The notes beneath the pieces are model-generated. The model was not told where the DNA came from. It ran no database searches and saw only the letters and a program-made list of their open reading frames with translations. Below are positions 27,900-37,621 of a stretch of DNA of 64,000 nucleotides, one piece after another (positions within the stretch are counted from its first letter, which is position 1; each line of letters begins with the position of its first letter). A program made the position numbers and the translations under genes. Source of the DNA: Paraburkholderia phenazinium (GTDB lineage Bacteria > Pseudomonadota > Gammaproteobacteria > Burkholderiales > Burkholderiaceae); assembly GCF_900100735.1 (NCBI RefSeq), contig NZ_FNCJ01000004.1:188019-252018 (forward strand), in the 5' to 3' direction.

Positions 27900-29162
27900 G
27901 TGTCCGAGACCCGGATGCCGGCCACCATGTCCCCCGCGCGCCCTCCCGCCCCATCCGCCGCCCCCTCGCAAGCCACGCACTCCGTCACCGCGCTCACGCA
28001 GATGCCGGTATATGGCGCGATCGCCTGCGACCTGTTCTGCGCCGTGATCGACAACTTCGGCGATATCGGCGTGTGCTGGCGCCTCGCGCGCCAACTGACC
28101 AGCGAACACGGCTGGCAGGTGCGCATCTTCGTCGACGACCTGCATGCGTTCAAGAAGCTCTGCCCCGCGCTGGAGGTCGAGCGCAGCCGTCAGGCGGTGA
28201 GCGGCATCGTCATCGAGCACTGGCGCGAACCGGCGCATGTGGGCGACACGCTGGAAGTGGCGGACGTCGTGATCGAGGCGTTCGGCTGCGAACTGCCGCA
28301 CGTCTACGTGGCCGCGATGGCACGCCGCGAGCGTGCGCCGGTCTGGCTGAACCTCGAATACCTGAGCGCCGAAGACTGGGTGGCGGACTTCCATCTGCGC
28401 CAATCGCCACACCCGCGTTATCCGCTGACCAAGACCTTCTTTTTCCCGGGACTCGGCGCCGGCACCGGCGGCGTGCTCAAGGAACGCCATCTGGACGCCG
28501 CGCGCGCCGCCTTCGAGGCGTCGCAGCAAATGCGCGAGGCATGGTGGCGCCACGCCACCGGCCAACCCGCGCCGCACCCGGACGCCACGGTGATCTCGCT
28601 CTTTGTGTACGAGAATCCCGCCGTCGACAGCCTGCTGGAACAGTGGCGCGATAGTCCGACACCAATCGAACTACTGGTGCCCGAAGGCCGGATTTCCGGC
28701 GCGATCGCACACTTTTTCGGCCTGCCGGCTTTTCCAGCCGGTTCGCACGCCGAGCGTGGCAGCCTGCGCGCCCACGCGCTCGCCTTCACCGACCAGCCCG
28801 GCTACGACGCGCTACTGTGGGCAAGCCACCTCAACTTCGTGCGCGGCGAGGACTCGTTCGTGCGTGCCCAATGGGCAGCACGCCCATTTGTCTGGCATAT
28901 CTATCCGCAAGCCGACGACGCCCATCTGCCCAAGCTGGACGCCGCCCTCGCCCACTATGCCGCGCCCCTGCCGGCCGCCGCGCGCGCCGCGCTGGCGCGC
29001 TTCTGGCACGCCTGGAACGGCGTCGGCCAGCCGGACTGGGCGGATTTCCAGCATCACCGTGCGGCTTTCGAGCAGCGCGCAGTCGATTGGGGTCAGGAAC
29101 TGGCGGCGCTCGGCGACCTCGCCGGAAATCTGGCCGAATTCGCAAAAAGTCAGTTAAAATAA
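27900..29162 (+). CDS. earP: EF-P arginine rhamnosyltransferase EarP
   Basis: Cytoplasmic GT-B enzyme (DUF2331) that transfers rhamnose from TDP-rhamnose to Arg32 of EF-P. Diagnostic blocks: IDNFGDIGVCWRLARQL near the start, the PVWLNLEYLSAEDWV segment, and the C-terminal donor site VRGEDSFVRAQWA. The start is uncertain: GTG 27900 gives 420 aa, while ATG 28002 (MPVYGAIACDLF) gives 386 aa, closer to the family; the first 34 residues are Pro/Ala-rich and probably dispensable. The substrate gene efp is the next gene. Confidence 0.93.
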   Translation: MSETRMPATMSPARPPAPSAAPSQATHSVTALTQMPVYGAIACDLFCAVIDNFGDIGVCWRLARQLTSEHGWQVRIFVDDLHAFKKLCPALEVERSRQAVSGIVIEHWREPAHVGDTLEVADVVIEAFGCELPHVYVAAMARRERAPVWLNLEYLSAEDWVADFHLRQSPHPRYPLTKTFFFPGLGAGTGGVLKERHLDAARAAFEASQQMREAWWRHATGQPAPHPDATVISLFVYENPAVDSLLEQWRDSPTPIELLVPEGRISGAIAHFFGLPAFPAGSHAERGSLRAHALAFTDQPGYDALLWASHLNFVRGEDSFVRAQWAARPFVWHIYPQADDAHLPKLDAALAHYAAPLPAAARAALARFWHAWNGVGQPDWADFQHHRAAFEQRAVDWGQELAALGDLAGNLAEFAKSQLK

Positions 29163-29432
29163 GCGGTTATCCAACGGCCGACGACGCAAGCGCGGCACGA
29201 TGGCGGCGGCGAACCTCGCACGAATGGTGTATCACTGCGCACCTTCAATCATGGCGAATCGTCCTCGCGCATCGGCGCCACTCGTGTACGCGCCCGCTCC
29301 GGGTAAAACTCAGTTATCGGAAGGTGACGGGCCGCGGGCACTCAGGCGCCGAGGTGTGATAAGCGCCGAGCCCGCTTGCGCCGTATGCCGTTGAGCACAG
29401 TTGAAGCTACTTATTTCGTACAGGACAGTTTT

Positions 29433-29990
29433 ATGAAGACCGCACAGGAACTCCGCACCGGCAACGTCGTGATGATCGGCAGCGACGCGATGGTCGTGCA
29501 AAAGGCCGAATACAACAAGTCGGGCCGTAACTCCGCCGTCGTCAAGATGAAGTTCAAGAACCTGCTGACCGGCGCAGGCATGGAAACGGTGTACAAGGCC
29601 GACGACAAGTTCGACGTCGTTCTGTTGGACCGCAAGGAAGTGACCTACTCGTACTTCGCTGACCCGATGTACGTGTTCATGGACGCCGACTACAACCAGT
29701 TCGAAGTCGAAGCCGAAATGATGGGCGACGCCCTGCACTACCTCGAAGACGGCATGGCTTGCGAAGTCGTGTTCTACAACGAGAAGGCCATCTCGGTCGA
29801 ACTGCCCACCACGCTGGTCCGCGAAATCATCTACACGGAACCGGCTGTCAAGGGCGATACGTCGTCGGGCAAGGTGCTGAAGAACGCCAAGCTGAACACC
29901 GGCTTCGAACTGCAAGTGCCGCTGTTCTGCAACATCGGCGACAAGATCGAAATCGACACGCGTACCCACGAGTACCGCAGCCGCGCATAA
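29433..29990 (+). CDS. efp: Elongation factor P, rhamnosylated type
   Basis: Binds ribosomes stalled at polyproline and promotes peptide bond formation. 185 residues from ATG 29433 ([11 protein letters not shown]), with KOW-like N-terminal domain and two OB folds. The tip of the loop that enters the peptidyl transferase centre reads [10 protein letters not shown], with Arg at position 32, the residue modified by EarP rather than the Lys of E. coli-type EF-P. A longer frame from 29376 is not used. It lies 270 bases after earP, so it probably has its own promoter; a terminator follows. Confidence 0.97.
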   Translation: MKTAQELRTGNVVMIGSDAMVVQKAEYNKSGRNSAVVKMKFKNLLTGAGMETVYKADDKFDVVLLDRKEVTYSYFADPMYVFMDADYNQFEVEAEMMGDALHYLEDGMACEVVFYNEKAISVELPTTLVREIIYTEPAVKGDTSSGKVLKNAKLNTGFELQVPLFCNIGDKIEIDTRTHEYRSRA

Positions 29991-30044
29991 GCGCCGGAAC
30001 TGCCCGCCCCCGCCCCGCGGCAACGCGGGAAAGGCGGCCAGATT

Positions 30045-30076
30045 AAAAAGCGCCCCGTTGGGCGCTTTTTCTTTTT
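30045..30076 (+). terminator. Terminator after efp
   Basis: Eleven-pair stem AAAAAGCGCCC/GGGCGCTTTTT (30045-30055 with 30060-30070), four-base loop, T-rich tail to 30076. Confidence 0.9.
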
Positions 30077-30267
30077 TCCATGACCGTGTATGGTTGAGGA
30101 AAACTTTACCGGTAGGGTTTTCGATTTTGCCAATCATCATGCATAGCGAGACCCTCCACGCGCCACAAACCATTGATAAGCTTAAGTAGTTATTGGTGGC
30201 ACGCTCCCTGCTTCAAGAAGCACAAGCCTGTTGAGGCTTTACTTCTTTCTCATTATGGAGATGCGCC

Positions 30268-30471
30268 ATGAACAACGACATTGCTGAAGGCAAGTGGAAG
30301 CAGATCATCGGCAAGGCAAAAGCCGCGTGGGGCGAACTGACAGACGACGAGTTGACGAAGGCCGAGGGCCGCGCCGACAAACTCGCCGGACTGATTCAGG
30401 AGCGCTACGGTAAAACCCGTGAGGAAGCGGTGCGTGAAGTGCACCGCTTTTTCGATGCGAACCGCGACTGA
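30268..30471 (+). CDS. CsbD-family stress protein
   Basis: 67 residues, hydrophilic and helical, with the family opening NNDIAEGKWKQIIGKAK followed by WGELTDDEL and a GLIQERYGKTREEA segment. CsbD-like proteins accumulate in general stress or stationary phase; their molecular role is not known. ATG 30268 has GGAGAT upstream. It stands alone between efp and the response regulator. Confidence 0.9.
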   Translation: MNNDIAEGKWKQIIGKAKAAWGELTDDELTKAEGRADKLAGLIQERYGKTREEAVREVHRFFDANRD

Positions 30472-30585
30472 CCACGCGCCGCGCTGTATTCCGCAAGGAA
30501 TAGCGGCGAGCCATCGCACCCCTGCCTGTCGCCGTGAACCGGCGGCGGGGCCGGGGCTCATTCAACCTGGAAAATAGCGCTAGCC

Positions 30586-31968
30586 ATGCCACATGCCCTG
30601 ATTGTCGAAGATGATCCCAATAGCCTCTCAGGCCTGTCCGCGATCCTCGCCGCCGACGGCTTTTCCGTCGACACCGCGACGACGCTCGCCGAGGCGCGGG
30701 CTGCGCTGACGCGTTTCATTCCCGACGTCGTGCTGGTCGACCTGAACCTGCCCGACGGCAGCGGTCTCGACCTGCTGCAGAATCTGCCCGCGCAACCGCC
30801 GGGCGGCGCACTGCCCGTGATCGTCATGACCGGCAACGCCACGGTCGAAAGCGCCATCGAAGGCCTGCGCCACGGCATCTGGGATTACCTGCTCAAGCCC
30901 GTCAACATTCCGCGCCTGCGCAGTCTGCTCGCACGTATTCCGCGCCCCTACGAGCTGACCGAAGAAGTCCAGACGCTGCGCGCCACGTTGCGCCAGCTCG
31001 GCCGGTTCGGCCCCATGCTCGGCAGGAGCGGTGCTATCCAGCATGTGTACGACATGATCGAACACACTGCGCCGACCGAAGCGGCCGTGCTGATCAGCGG
31101 CGAAGCGGGCACCGGCAAGGAAGTCACCGCCCGCACGCTGCATGAGATGAGCCGGCGCCGCAAAGGGCCCTTCATCACGTTCGATTGCCGTACGGCGCCG
31201 AACCTCGCCGCGCAACGCTCGCTCGATAGCGTGCTGTTCGGTCACGAGCGCGGTGCCTTCGCGGGCGCTGAGCAGCGCGAGCAGGGTCTGTTCGAGCAGG
31301 CAAGCGGCGGCACGCTGTTTATCGACGAAATCGCCGAACTGCCGCGTCCGCAGCAGGAAGCGCTGTTGCACGCGCTCGACTCGCAAACTTTCATGCGCGT
31401 CGGCGGCACCCATCAAGTGGTCACCGATTTCCGGCTGATCGCATCGACCCGCAAGTCGCCGCGCGCGGCAGTAGCGGACGGCAGCCTGGATGAAGATCTC
31501 GCGCTGCGTCTCGAAGCTGCGGCGGTCACCCTGCCTCCGCTGCGCGAGCGCGGCGACGATGCTGCGCTCTTTGCGCAAGCGTTGGTCGACGAGTTGAATC
31601 GCGAGGGCAACGCCCGCGGCGTGGTCGATGCAACCAAGCAGATCGGGCCGAACTTCCTGCGCGAGTGCCTTTCCTATGAATGGCCCGGCAACGTGCGCGA
31701 ACTGCAGGACCGCGTCAGGCGCGCCTATCAGGCATCTGGCGACGTGCTCGAAACGCTGCGCGCCGACGAAGCCGGTTCGGCGGGCGTACGCGATCTGAAT
31801 GGCAGCCGGGTGCAGGTCACGGTCGGCACGCCGCTCGCGGATGTGGAAGAAATGCTGATTCGCGCGACGCTCGATGCGGTCGGCGGGACGCGGCATCGTG
31901 CCGCGTCGCTGCTCGGGATCAGTCCGAAGACGCTGTACAACAAGTTGCAGCGGATGCGTCTGAACTGA
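30586..31968 (+). CDS. Sigma-54-type response regulator (receiver, AAA+, Fis)
   Basis: NtrC-type regulator of 460 residues. Receiver domain about 1-120 with phospho-acceptor Asp in VVLVDLNLPDG; AAA+ domain with Walker A GEAGTGKE, Walker B TLFIDEI and an Arg-containing sensor II region; C-terminal Fis-type HTH (HRAASLLGISPKTLYNKLQ). The sigma-54 contact loop reads GAFAGA in place of the canonical GAFTGA, so interaction with sigma-54 may be altered. No histidine kinase is adjacent. A strong terminator follows. Confidence 0.94.
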   Translation: MPHALIVEDDPNSLSGLSAILAADGFSVDTATTLAEARAALTRFIPDVVLVDLNLPDGSGLDLLQNLPAQPPGGALPVIVMTGNATVESAIEGLRHGIWDYLLKPVNIPRLRSLLARIPRPYELTEEVQTLRATLRQLGRFGPMLGRSGAIQHVYDMIEHTAPTEAAVLISGEAGTGKEVTARTLHEMSRRRKGPFITFDCRTAPNLAAQRSLDSVLFGHERGAFAGAEQREQGLFEQASGGTLFIDEIAELPRPQQEALLHALDSQTFMRVGGTHQVVTDFRLIASTRKSPRAAVADGSLDEDLALRLEAAAVTLPPLRERGDDAALFAQALVDELNREGNARGVVDATKQIGPNFLRECLSYEWPGNVRELQDRVRRAYQASGDVLETLRADEAGSAGVRDLNGSRVQVTVGTPLADVEEMLIRATLDAVGGTRHRAASLLGISPKTLYNKLQRMRLN

Positions 31969-31997
31969 TCTGCTACTGCAAGGCCGGTACGCAGTTG

Positions 31998-32035
31998 GCA
32001 TGAAGGCGGCACGACTGTGCCGCCTTCATGCTTTT
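31998..32035 (+). terminator. Terminator after the response regulator
   Basis: Perfect 15-pair stem GCATGAAGGCGGCAC/GTGCCGCCTTCATGC (31998-32012 with 32017-32031), four-base loop, TTTT at 32032-32035. Confidence 0.88.
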
Positions 32036-32090
32036 AGGTGCTCGCTGCGCGCGGCGTACCTACTAAGCTTGCGCGGCGTGACGCCACCAC

Positions 32091-33119
32091 TCACGCAAAA
32101 GCGCTGCGCAACAGGGCCTGCGCCTGCAGATATTCCGGCTCGGCGATCAGCTTGCTCCACTTGAGCGCCTTGCCGCGCGGGCGCATGCGCTTGATGCGCG
32201 CCTGCGATTCCTTCGACGGCGTGAAGCGCAGCGCGTCGAGCACCTTCTCCGCTTCCTCTGGCTGATTGCAGATCAGCACCATATCGCACCCCGCCTGCAA
32301 GGCCGCGGTGGCCGCTTCGGTGAGCGTGCCGCCTTGGCGTGCGGCTTCCATCGAGAGATCGTCGCTGAAGATGGCGCCCGGGAAACGCAGCTTGCCGCGC
32401 AGCACCTCTTGCAGCCAGACACGCGAAAAACCCGCCGGCTTCGCATCGACCTGCGGATAGATCACGTGCGCCGGAATCACCGAAGCAAGCGACAAGCCGA
32501 GCCAGTCATACGGCGCCACATCGTCACGCAGAATCGCCTCGAGCGGACGGTCGTCCACCGGCACCGCGACGTGCGAGTCGGCGTGCGCGAAGCCGTGGCC
32601 AGGGAAATGCTTGCCGCAGTTCGCCATGCCCGCCAGCGCGAGGCCGTGATTCAGACTCTTCGCCAGCATGGCGACGACGCGCGGATCGCGATGGAACGCA
32701 CGGTCGCCAATCACCTGCGACTGGCCGTAGTTCAGGTCGAGCACCGGCGTAAAGCTCATGTCGACACCGCAGGCCCGCAATTCGGCGGCAAGGATATAGC
32801 CCACCGCGGTGGTGATCTTGGTCGCATGCAGCACGTCGGAATCCCAGAGCGCGCCTAGCTTGCCCATCGCCGGCAGCACCGTGAAGCCATCGGTGCGGAA
32901 GCGCTGCACGCGGCCGCCCTCGTGATCGACGGCGATCAACAGATCGTCGCGCTCGGCGCGGATCGCATCGGTCAGCGCGGCGAGTTGGGCGCGGCTCTCG
33001 TAGTGGCGCGCAAACAGGATCACGCCACCGGTCATCGGATGCGCGAGGCGGCGCTTGTCGTCGGCGGTCAGCGTCTTGCCGACCACGTCGAGCATCACCG
33101 GTCCGGGATTGGTTTTCAT
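32091..33119 (-). CDS. nagZ: Beta-N-acetylhexosaminidase
   Basis: GH3 enzyme that removes GlcNAc from 1,6-anhydro-muropeptides in cytoplasmic cell-wall recycling. 342 residues with the family block KHFPGHGFAHADSHVAVP (the catalytic His-containing loop) and the nucleophile Asp in FSDDLSMEAA. ATG 33119 (MKTNPGPVMLDVVG). Last gene of the long minus-strand array, 56 bases after acpS. Product can affect AmpR-type signalling where present; that is not visible here. Confidence 0.96.
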   Translation of the reverse strand: MKTNPGPVMLDVVGKTLTADDKRRLAHPMTGGVILFARHYESRAQLAALTDAIRAERDDLLIAVDHEGGRVQRFRTDGFTVLPAMGKLGALWDSDVLHATKITTAVGYILAAELRACGVDMSFTPVLDLNYGQSQVIGDRAFHRDPRVVAMLAKSLNHGLALAGMANCGKHFPGHGFAHADSHVAVPVDDRPLEAILRDDVAPYDWLGLSLASVIPAHVIYPQVDAKPAGFSRVWLQEVLRGKLRFPGAIFSDDLSMEAARQGGTLTEAATAALQAGCDMVLICNQPEEAEKVLDALRFTPSKESQARIKRMRPRGKALKWSKLIAEPEYLQAQALLRSAFA

Positions 33120-33175
33120 CGAATTCCGCTAGAAAAAAGAGAAGACGCGGCTTGCCGACGCCGCGCCGGGATGAG

Positions 33176-33607
33176 TCAGGGATTTGCAGCAGGAGTAGCC
33201 GGCGCAACGGGGTCCGCTGTCTCGGCGATCACAAACGACACCGCATAATCGCGCTCATCGCTGATCGTCACATTGGCCGTGATGCCGCGTGCTTCGAGCC
33301 ACTCGGCCAGTTCGCCGGAGGCGACCACCATCGGCTTGCCGCTCGCCTCGTTGAGCGTTTGCAGCGCGCGCCAGGTCATCGGCCAATGCATGCCGAGGCC
33401 AATCGCTTTCGAGAAGGCTTCTTTCGCCGAAAAACGGGTGGCGAGAAAGGCGAGACCGCGCGCCGCCGAGCGGGCGTGGCGCGCGTGATAGACCCGCAGT
33501 TCATCGGGGCCGAGCACTTTCTCCGCGAAGCGCCCGTTGGTGCGCTCCATCACTGCCGCCACGCGACTGACCTGAACGATATCTGTGCCGATGCCGTAGA
33601 TTGCCAT
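33176..33607 (-). CDS. acpS: Holo-[acyl carrier protein] synthase
   Basis: Transfers 4'-phosphopantetheine from CoA to the Ser of AcpP, whose gene lies upstream in the same array. Motifs GIGTDIV at the N terminus and [12 protein letters not shown] in the middle are the two Mg/CoA-binding blocks. 143 residues; the last 15 or so ([15 protein letters not shown]) are a Pro/Ala tail longer than usual. ATG 33607, 13 bases after pdxJ. Confidence 0.96.
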   Translation of the reverse strand: MAIYGIGTDIVQVSRVAAVMERTNGRFAEKVLGPDELRVYHARHARSAARGLAFLATRFSAKEAFSKAIGLGMHWPMTWRALQTLNEASGKPMVVASGELAEWLEARGITANVTISDERDYAVSFVIAETADPVAPATPAANP

Positions 33608-33620
33608 GCGCGGGAAGCCG

Positions 33621-34385
33621 TTAAGCCCGTGCGGCGAGACGCGCGGCGACCATGATCGCCTTCATCTCGCGCACCGCGTTGTCCCAGCCGGCGAAGATCG
33701 CATGCGCGACGATCGCGTGGCCGATATTCAGTTCGACGATGCCGTCGATCGCCGCAATCTGCTGCACATTGGTGTAATGCAGGCCATGACCGGCATTGAC
33801 CTTGATGCCGAGCGAGCGGCCGAACTCGACGCTGCGCACGACGCGTTCGTATTCGCGCTGCTGCTCCGCCGGATCGTGCGCTTCAGCGTAACGGCCGGTA
33901 TGCAACTCGATTACCGGCGCACCCGCTTCATGGGCAGCGCGAATCTGCGTTTCATCCGGATCGATGAAGAGCGAGACGCGCGAGTTCGCTTCGGCCAGTT
34001 GCTTGCAGGCGGCGCGCACGGCTTCGAACTGGCCGGCCACGTCGAGCCCGCCCTCCGTGGTCAACTCTTCGCGCTTTTCCGGCACGAGGCAAACATCGTG
34101 CGGCTGCACTTCACAGGCGATGTCGAGCATCTCCTGGGTCACCGCGCATTCGAGATTCATGCGCGTCTTCAGCAACGGACGCAGCTTGCGCACGTCGGCG
34201 TCGACGATATGGCGGCGGTCCTCGCGCAGGTGCAGCGTGATCGCGTCGGCGCCGGCCGCTTCGGCGTCGAGCGCCGCGCGGATCGGGTCCGGATAGGAGG
34301 TGCCGCGCGCATTGCGCACGGTAGCGACGTGATCGATATTCACGCCCAGGTCGATCACATTAGGCGACGTAAGAAAGAAGCTCAT
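33621..34385 (-). CDS. pdxJ: Pyridoxine 5'-phosphate synthase
   Basis: Condenses 1-deoxyxylulose-5-phosphate with 3-amino-2-oxopropyl phosphate to pyridoxine phosphate, the last ring-forming step of PLP synthesis. 254 residues, TIM barrel; [20 protein letters not shown] at the N terminus, EDRRHI, and [14 protein letters not shown] loop [10 protein letters not shown] near the C terminus. ATG 34385 overlaps the recO stop as ATGA, which fixes this start over the longer frame from 34550. Confidence 0.96.
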   Translation of the reverse strand: MSFFLTSPNVIDLGVNIDHVATVRNARGTSYPDPIRAALDAEAAGADAITLHLREDRRHIVDADVRKLRPLLKTRMNLECAVTQEMLDIACEVQPHDVCLVPEKREELTTEGGLDVAGQFEAVRAACKQLAEANSRVSLFIDPDETQIRAAHEAGAPVIELHTGRYAEAHDPAEQQREYERVVRSVEFGRSLGIKVNAGHGLHYTNVQQIAAIDGIVELNIGHAIVAHAIFAGWDNAVREMKAIMVAARLAARA

Positions 34386-35335
34386 AGGTTCTGCAGGTCG
34401 ATCAGGATCTGGCGCGTCGCGAGCGGCGTGCCGCCAAGGTAAGTGTTGAGCAAAAAGCGCATCAGCGTCTTGCTTTGCGCTACCGTCTGCGCACGATGGT
34501 AATCGTCCGCTTCCATATCGAGCAAGGTCTGGCCAGCAATCACGGGCCATTGCGCGGGCAGATCGTCCGAGGCTTCGCGCACGCCGCGTTCGGGATCGAA
34601 CACGTAGCGGCCCTCCGCCACCACCGTCTTGCGCGCTACCGTGCGGTTAAGCGCCATCGCATAGCCGGTTTCGCGCAGCAGCACGCGCTCGAACGAGCGC
34701 AGCACCTGCACGGCGGGCTCATCGTGCGCGAGGCGCGCCAGCGTGACCACATAGTGCTGGAACAGTGGCGGATGCGGATCTTCGCGTCCGCAGAATTTGA
34801 CCAGCAGTTCGTTGACGTAGAAGCCGCACAGCAATGCGTCGCCGGCAAGCGGCAGCATGCCGCCTACCCATTCGGCACCGGTCAGCGTACGCACTTCAGA
34901 TTTGCCGGACCACGACAGCGCGAGCGGCTGGAAGGTTTGCAGCACGCCGCGCAAGGCGGAGTGCGGGCGCTTGGCGCCCTTGGCAACCAAGGCGAGGCGC
35001 CCGTGATCGCGCGTCAGCACGTCGATGATCAGACTGGTTTCGCGATGCGGGTAGCTATGCAGCACGAAGGCCGGCTGTTCGGTGACCTTGTACTGGGAAC
35101 CGGAGCTGCGCGGCGAACGGCGTGCCGGCGCTGCGCGCGGTTCACCGCTAGCAGAAGCGTCCGGACCATCGCCGGCAGATTGACGCGATGAATTACGGGT
35201 AGAAGACCCGGACGAGGCAGAAGTCGATTTCTTCGATGCACGAGCCTTCGACGGCTCGCGCGCCGACGCGTCCGGCTCGGTGTCGTCCGGTTCAGCGTCG
35301 GGTTCCAGCGTCATCCATGCGTCATTCGTACCCAT
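34382..35335 (-). CDS. recO: DNA repair protein RecO
   Basis: Mediates RecA loading and strand annealing in the RecFOR pathway. The family starts at about [20 protein letters not shown] (OB fold), followed by the helical domain. In front is a disordered Ser/Ala/Arg/Asp-rich extension of about 75 residues not found in E. coli RecO. ATG 35335 (MGTNDAW, 317 aa) overlaps the era end by 14 bases; ATG 35314 is also possible. The usual zinc-site cysteines are not evident; only one Cys-containing segment ([16 protein letters not shown]) is seen. Confidence 0.93.
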   Translation of the reverse strand: MGTNDAWMTLEPDAEPDDTEPDASAREPSKARASKKSTSASSGSSTRNSSRQSAGDGPDASASGEPRAAPARRSPRSSGSQYKVTEQPAFVLHSYPHRETSLIIDVLTRDHGRLALVAKGAKRPHSALRGVLQTFQPLALSWSGKSEVRTLTGAEWVGGMLPLAGDALLCGFYVNELLVKFCGREDPHPPLFQHYVVTLARLAHDEPAVQVLRSFERVLLRETGYAMALNRTVARKTVVAEGRYVFDPERGVREASDDLPAQWPVIAGQTLLDMEADDYHRAQTVAQSKTLMRFLLNTYLGGTPLATRQILIDLQNL

Positions 35336-36221
35336 ACGCGCGGAGTCCGGCTTCGTTGTCGGCCCAGCCACTCTTCACCTTGATGAAGGTTTCCAGATAC
35401 ACCGGGCCGTCGAACAGCTTTTCCATGTCGAGACGCGCTTCGGTGCTGATCTGCTTCAGCTTGGCGCCCTTCTGGCCGATGATCATCGCCTTGTGCGTGT
35501 CGCGCTCCACCATGATGGTCGCGAAAATGCGGCGCAGGCGCCCTTCCGTTTCGAACTTGTCGATCAGCACGGTACTGGTGTACGGCAGTTCGTCGCCAGT
35601 CCAGCGGAAGACTTTCTCGCGCAGGATTTCGGCGGCGAGGAAGCGCTCGCTGCGATCGGTCAGGTCGTCTTCGCCGTAGATCGGCGCGCCTTCCGGCAGG
35701 AACGGCTTGACCGTTGCCATCAGACGCTTGATGTCATCCACGTTCTTGGCGGACAAGGGCACGATCTCGTCGAACTGGCGCAGCGCGCTCACCTGCTGCA
35801 TGAACGGAAACAGCGAGTCCTTATCCGAGACGCGGTCGAGCTTGTTGGCGATCAGCAGCGTGGGGACCGACGGCGGGATCAGGTCGAGCACCTTCTGGTC
35901 GTCCGGCCCGAAACGGCCCGCTTCGATCACGAACAGGATCGCGTCGACCGAGGTCAGCGTCGAGGTGACCGCGCGATTGAGCGAGCGGTTCAGTGCGCCG
36001 CTGTGCTTGGTCTGGAAACCGGGCGTGTCGACGAAGATGTACTGCGCGTCTTCCAGCGTGTGAATGCCGGTGATGCGATGGCGCGTGGTCTGCGCCTTGC
36101 GCGACGTGATGCTGACTTTCTGGCCGACCAGCGCATTCATCAGCGTGGACTTGCCGACGTTAGGGCGGCCGACGATCGCGACCATGCCGCAGCGAAAACC
36201 AGTGGGAGTGGAAGCGTTCAT
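35322..36221 (-). CDS. era: GTPase Era
   Basis: Ribosome-assembly GTPase binding the 3' end of 16S rRNA. 299 residues from ATG 36221 (MNASTPTGF): G1 [10 protein letters not shown]3 DTPGFQ, G4 NKLD, G5 SAKN, then a KH domain ([14 protein letters not shown]) with a C-terminal YGYE end. The upstream in-frame start at 36275 is not family-like. Lies between rnc and recO in the conserved rnc-era-recO order. Confidence 0.97.
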   Translation of the reverse strand: MNASTPTGFRCGMVAIVGRPNVGKSTLMNALVGQKVSITSRKAQTTRHRITGIHTLEDAQYIFVDTPGFQTKHSGALNRSLNRAVTSTLTSVDAILFVIEAGRFGPDDQKVLDLIPPSVPTLLIANKLDRVSDKDSLFPFMQQVSALRQFDEIVPLSAKNVDDIKRLMATVKPFLPEGAPIYGEDDLTDRSERFLAAEILREKVFRWTGDELPYTSTVLIDKFETEGRLRRIFATIMVERDTHKAMIIGQKGAKLKQISTEARLDMEKLFDGPVYLETFIKVKSGWADNEAGLRAYGYE

Positions 36222-36275
36222 ATTCAGGCTACGGCAAGTTCGTATGGACGCGCGACGAAACGCGCATCCAGTCAA

Positions 36276-37457
36276 TCAATGGCCCGCATCGGCGACGCGC
36301 GTTTGTACCGCGTCGGCAACACCGGGTTCGAGTTCGGCAGGCGCCGCTACGCCGGGCGCGAGTTCGCGGCTACGGGGTGCAGCGGGTTTGTCGGTGCTGC
36401 GTGAGGGGGCATCGGCTTTGTCGTGCTTGTCGGCGCGCTCGGCCTTCTCCGCCCGTTCCGCTTTTTCTTTGTCCGCCGCTTTGTCCGCCGCCTTGTCCCC
36501 TTTGTCCGGCCCGGCTGGGTTGCTGTATTCCACGTGGGCAGCACGAATCACCGCGAGCGGTGCGGCCGCGGGAGCTGGCGTCGCGCTGGACGCCGCGCGC
36601 TCGGCAACGGCTTCGGCAACCGTGGCCACCTTGGGCTCGCCACGCGCATGGCGTTCGGTTTTGCGGTCGGGCGCACGCAGATCCAGCGCGGTTTGCACGC
36701 CGGTCACGCCTGGAACGATCTCCAGCTCGGCGTTTTTCGCCGCCCGCGCGCCCTTCGAGCGCTTCGGCTTGGCCACCACGGCGGGCGCCGCGGCCATCAC
36801 CTCGTCGAGCGCCTTCTTGGCCGCTGCCTGCTCGGCCGCACGGCGGCTGGCGCCCGAACCGGACACCTTCACTTCCAGCTTCGGAACCGTGCACTCGACT
36901 TCAAACTGTTGATTGTGCGCCGCACCATGAGTCGCCACCACGGTGTAGGTCGGCAGCGCGATCTTGTGACCCTGCAGGTACTCCTGCAGCAGCGTCTTCG
37001 AGTCCTTGCCCAGCGTGCGGGGATCGATATGGTCCAGAATCGGCACGTAGAGCCGCTTGATGACCGTCTGGGCGGCTTCGAAGCCGCCGTCCAGGAAGAT
37101 GGCGCCCAGAATCGCTTCGAGCGTATCAGCGAGGATCGACGGGCGGCGGAAACCGCCGCTGCGCAGTTCGCCCTCGCCCAGCCGCAGGCCGTCCGAAATA
37201 TTCAGGGCCTGAGCAATTTCGTACAGCGACTGCTGTTTGACCAGATTGGCGCGGACGCGCGACAGGTCGCCCTCGTCCAGCTTGCCGAAACGTTGGAACA
37301 ATAGCGCAGCCACCGCGCAGTTCAGAACGGAGTCGCCGAGAAATTCCAGCCGTTCGTTATGCGTGGCACTGTGACTGCGGTGAGTTAAAGCCTGGCGCAA
37401 CAATTCCGCATTGCGAAATTCGTAGCGCAGACGGCTTTCCAACGGAGATAGGGGCAT
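36276..37457 (-). CDS. rnc: Ribonuclease III with long disordered tail
   Basis: Cleaves double-stranded RNA in rRNA and mRNA processing. From ATG 37457 ([14 protein letters not shown]): RNase III domain with the signature [12 protein letters not shown] and the second acidic cluster [16 protein letters not shown], then dsRNA-binding domain ([13 protein letters not shown] to [18 protein letters not shown], ending near 225). A tail of about 165 residues rich in Ala, Lys, Glu, Asp and Pro follows, making 393 aa against about 226 in E. coli. It reaches within 55 bases of era. Confidence 0.96.
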   Translation of the reverse strand: MPLSPLESRLRYEFRNAELLRQALTHRSHSATHNERLEFLGDSVLNCAVAALLFQRFGKLDEGDLSRVRANLVKQQSLYEIAQALNISDGLRLGEGELRSGGFRRPSILADTLEAILGAIFLDGGFEAAQTVIKRLYVPILDHIDPRTLGKDSKTLLQEYLQGHKIALPTYTVVATHGAAHNQQFEVECTVPKLEVKVSGSGASRRAAEQAAAKKALDEVMAAAPAVVAKPKRSKGARAAKNAELEIVPGVTGVQTALDLRAPDRKTERHARGEPKVATVAEAVAERAASSATPAPAAAPLAVIRAAHVEYSNPAGPDKGDKAADKAADKEKAERAEKAERADKHDKADAPSRSTDKPAAPRSRELAPGVAAPAELEPGVADAVQTRVADAGH

Positions 37458-37621
37458 GTGCAGAGTATAACGCGGGCGCCTGCCCCGGCGAAAACGCGGG
37501 GCGGCCAACGGAAAAAGCGTAGTGAAGCGACCTTACCGCACGTTCTTAAAGTAGCGTAGTAACACGCCGTGCTCGATCAGCGAGATCGGCGCGGCGCGTT
37601 GTGCGGTAAGTGCAGTGACGA

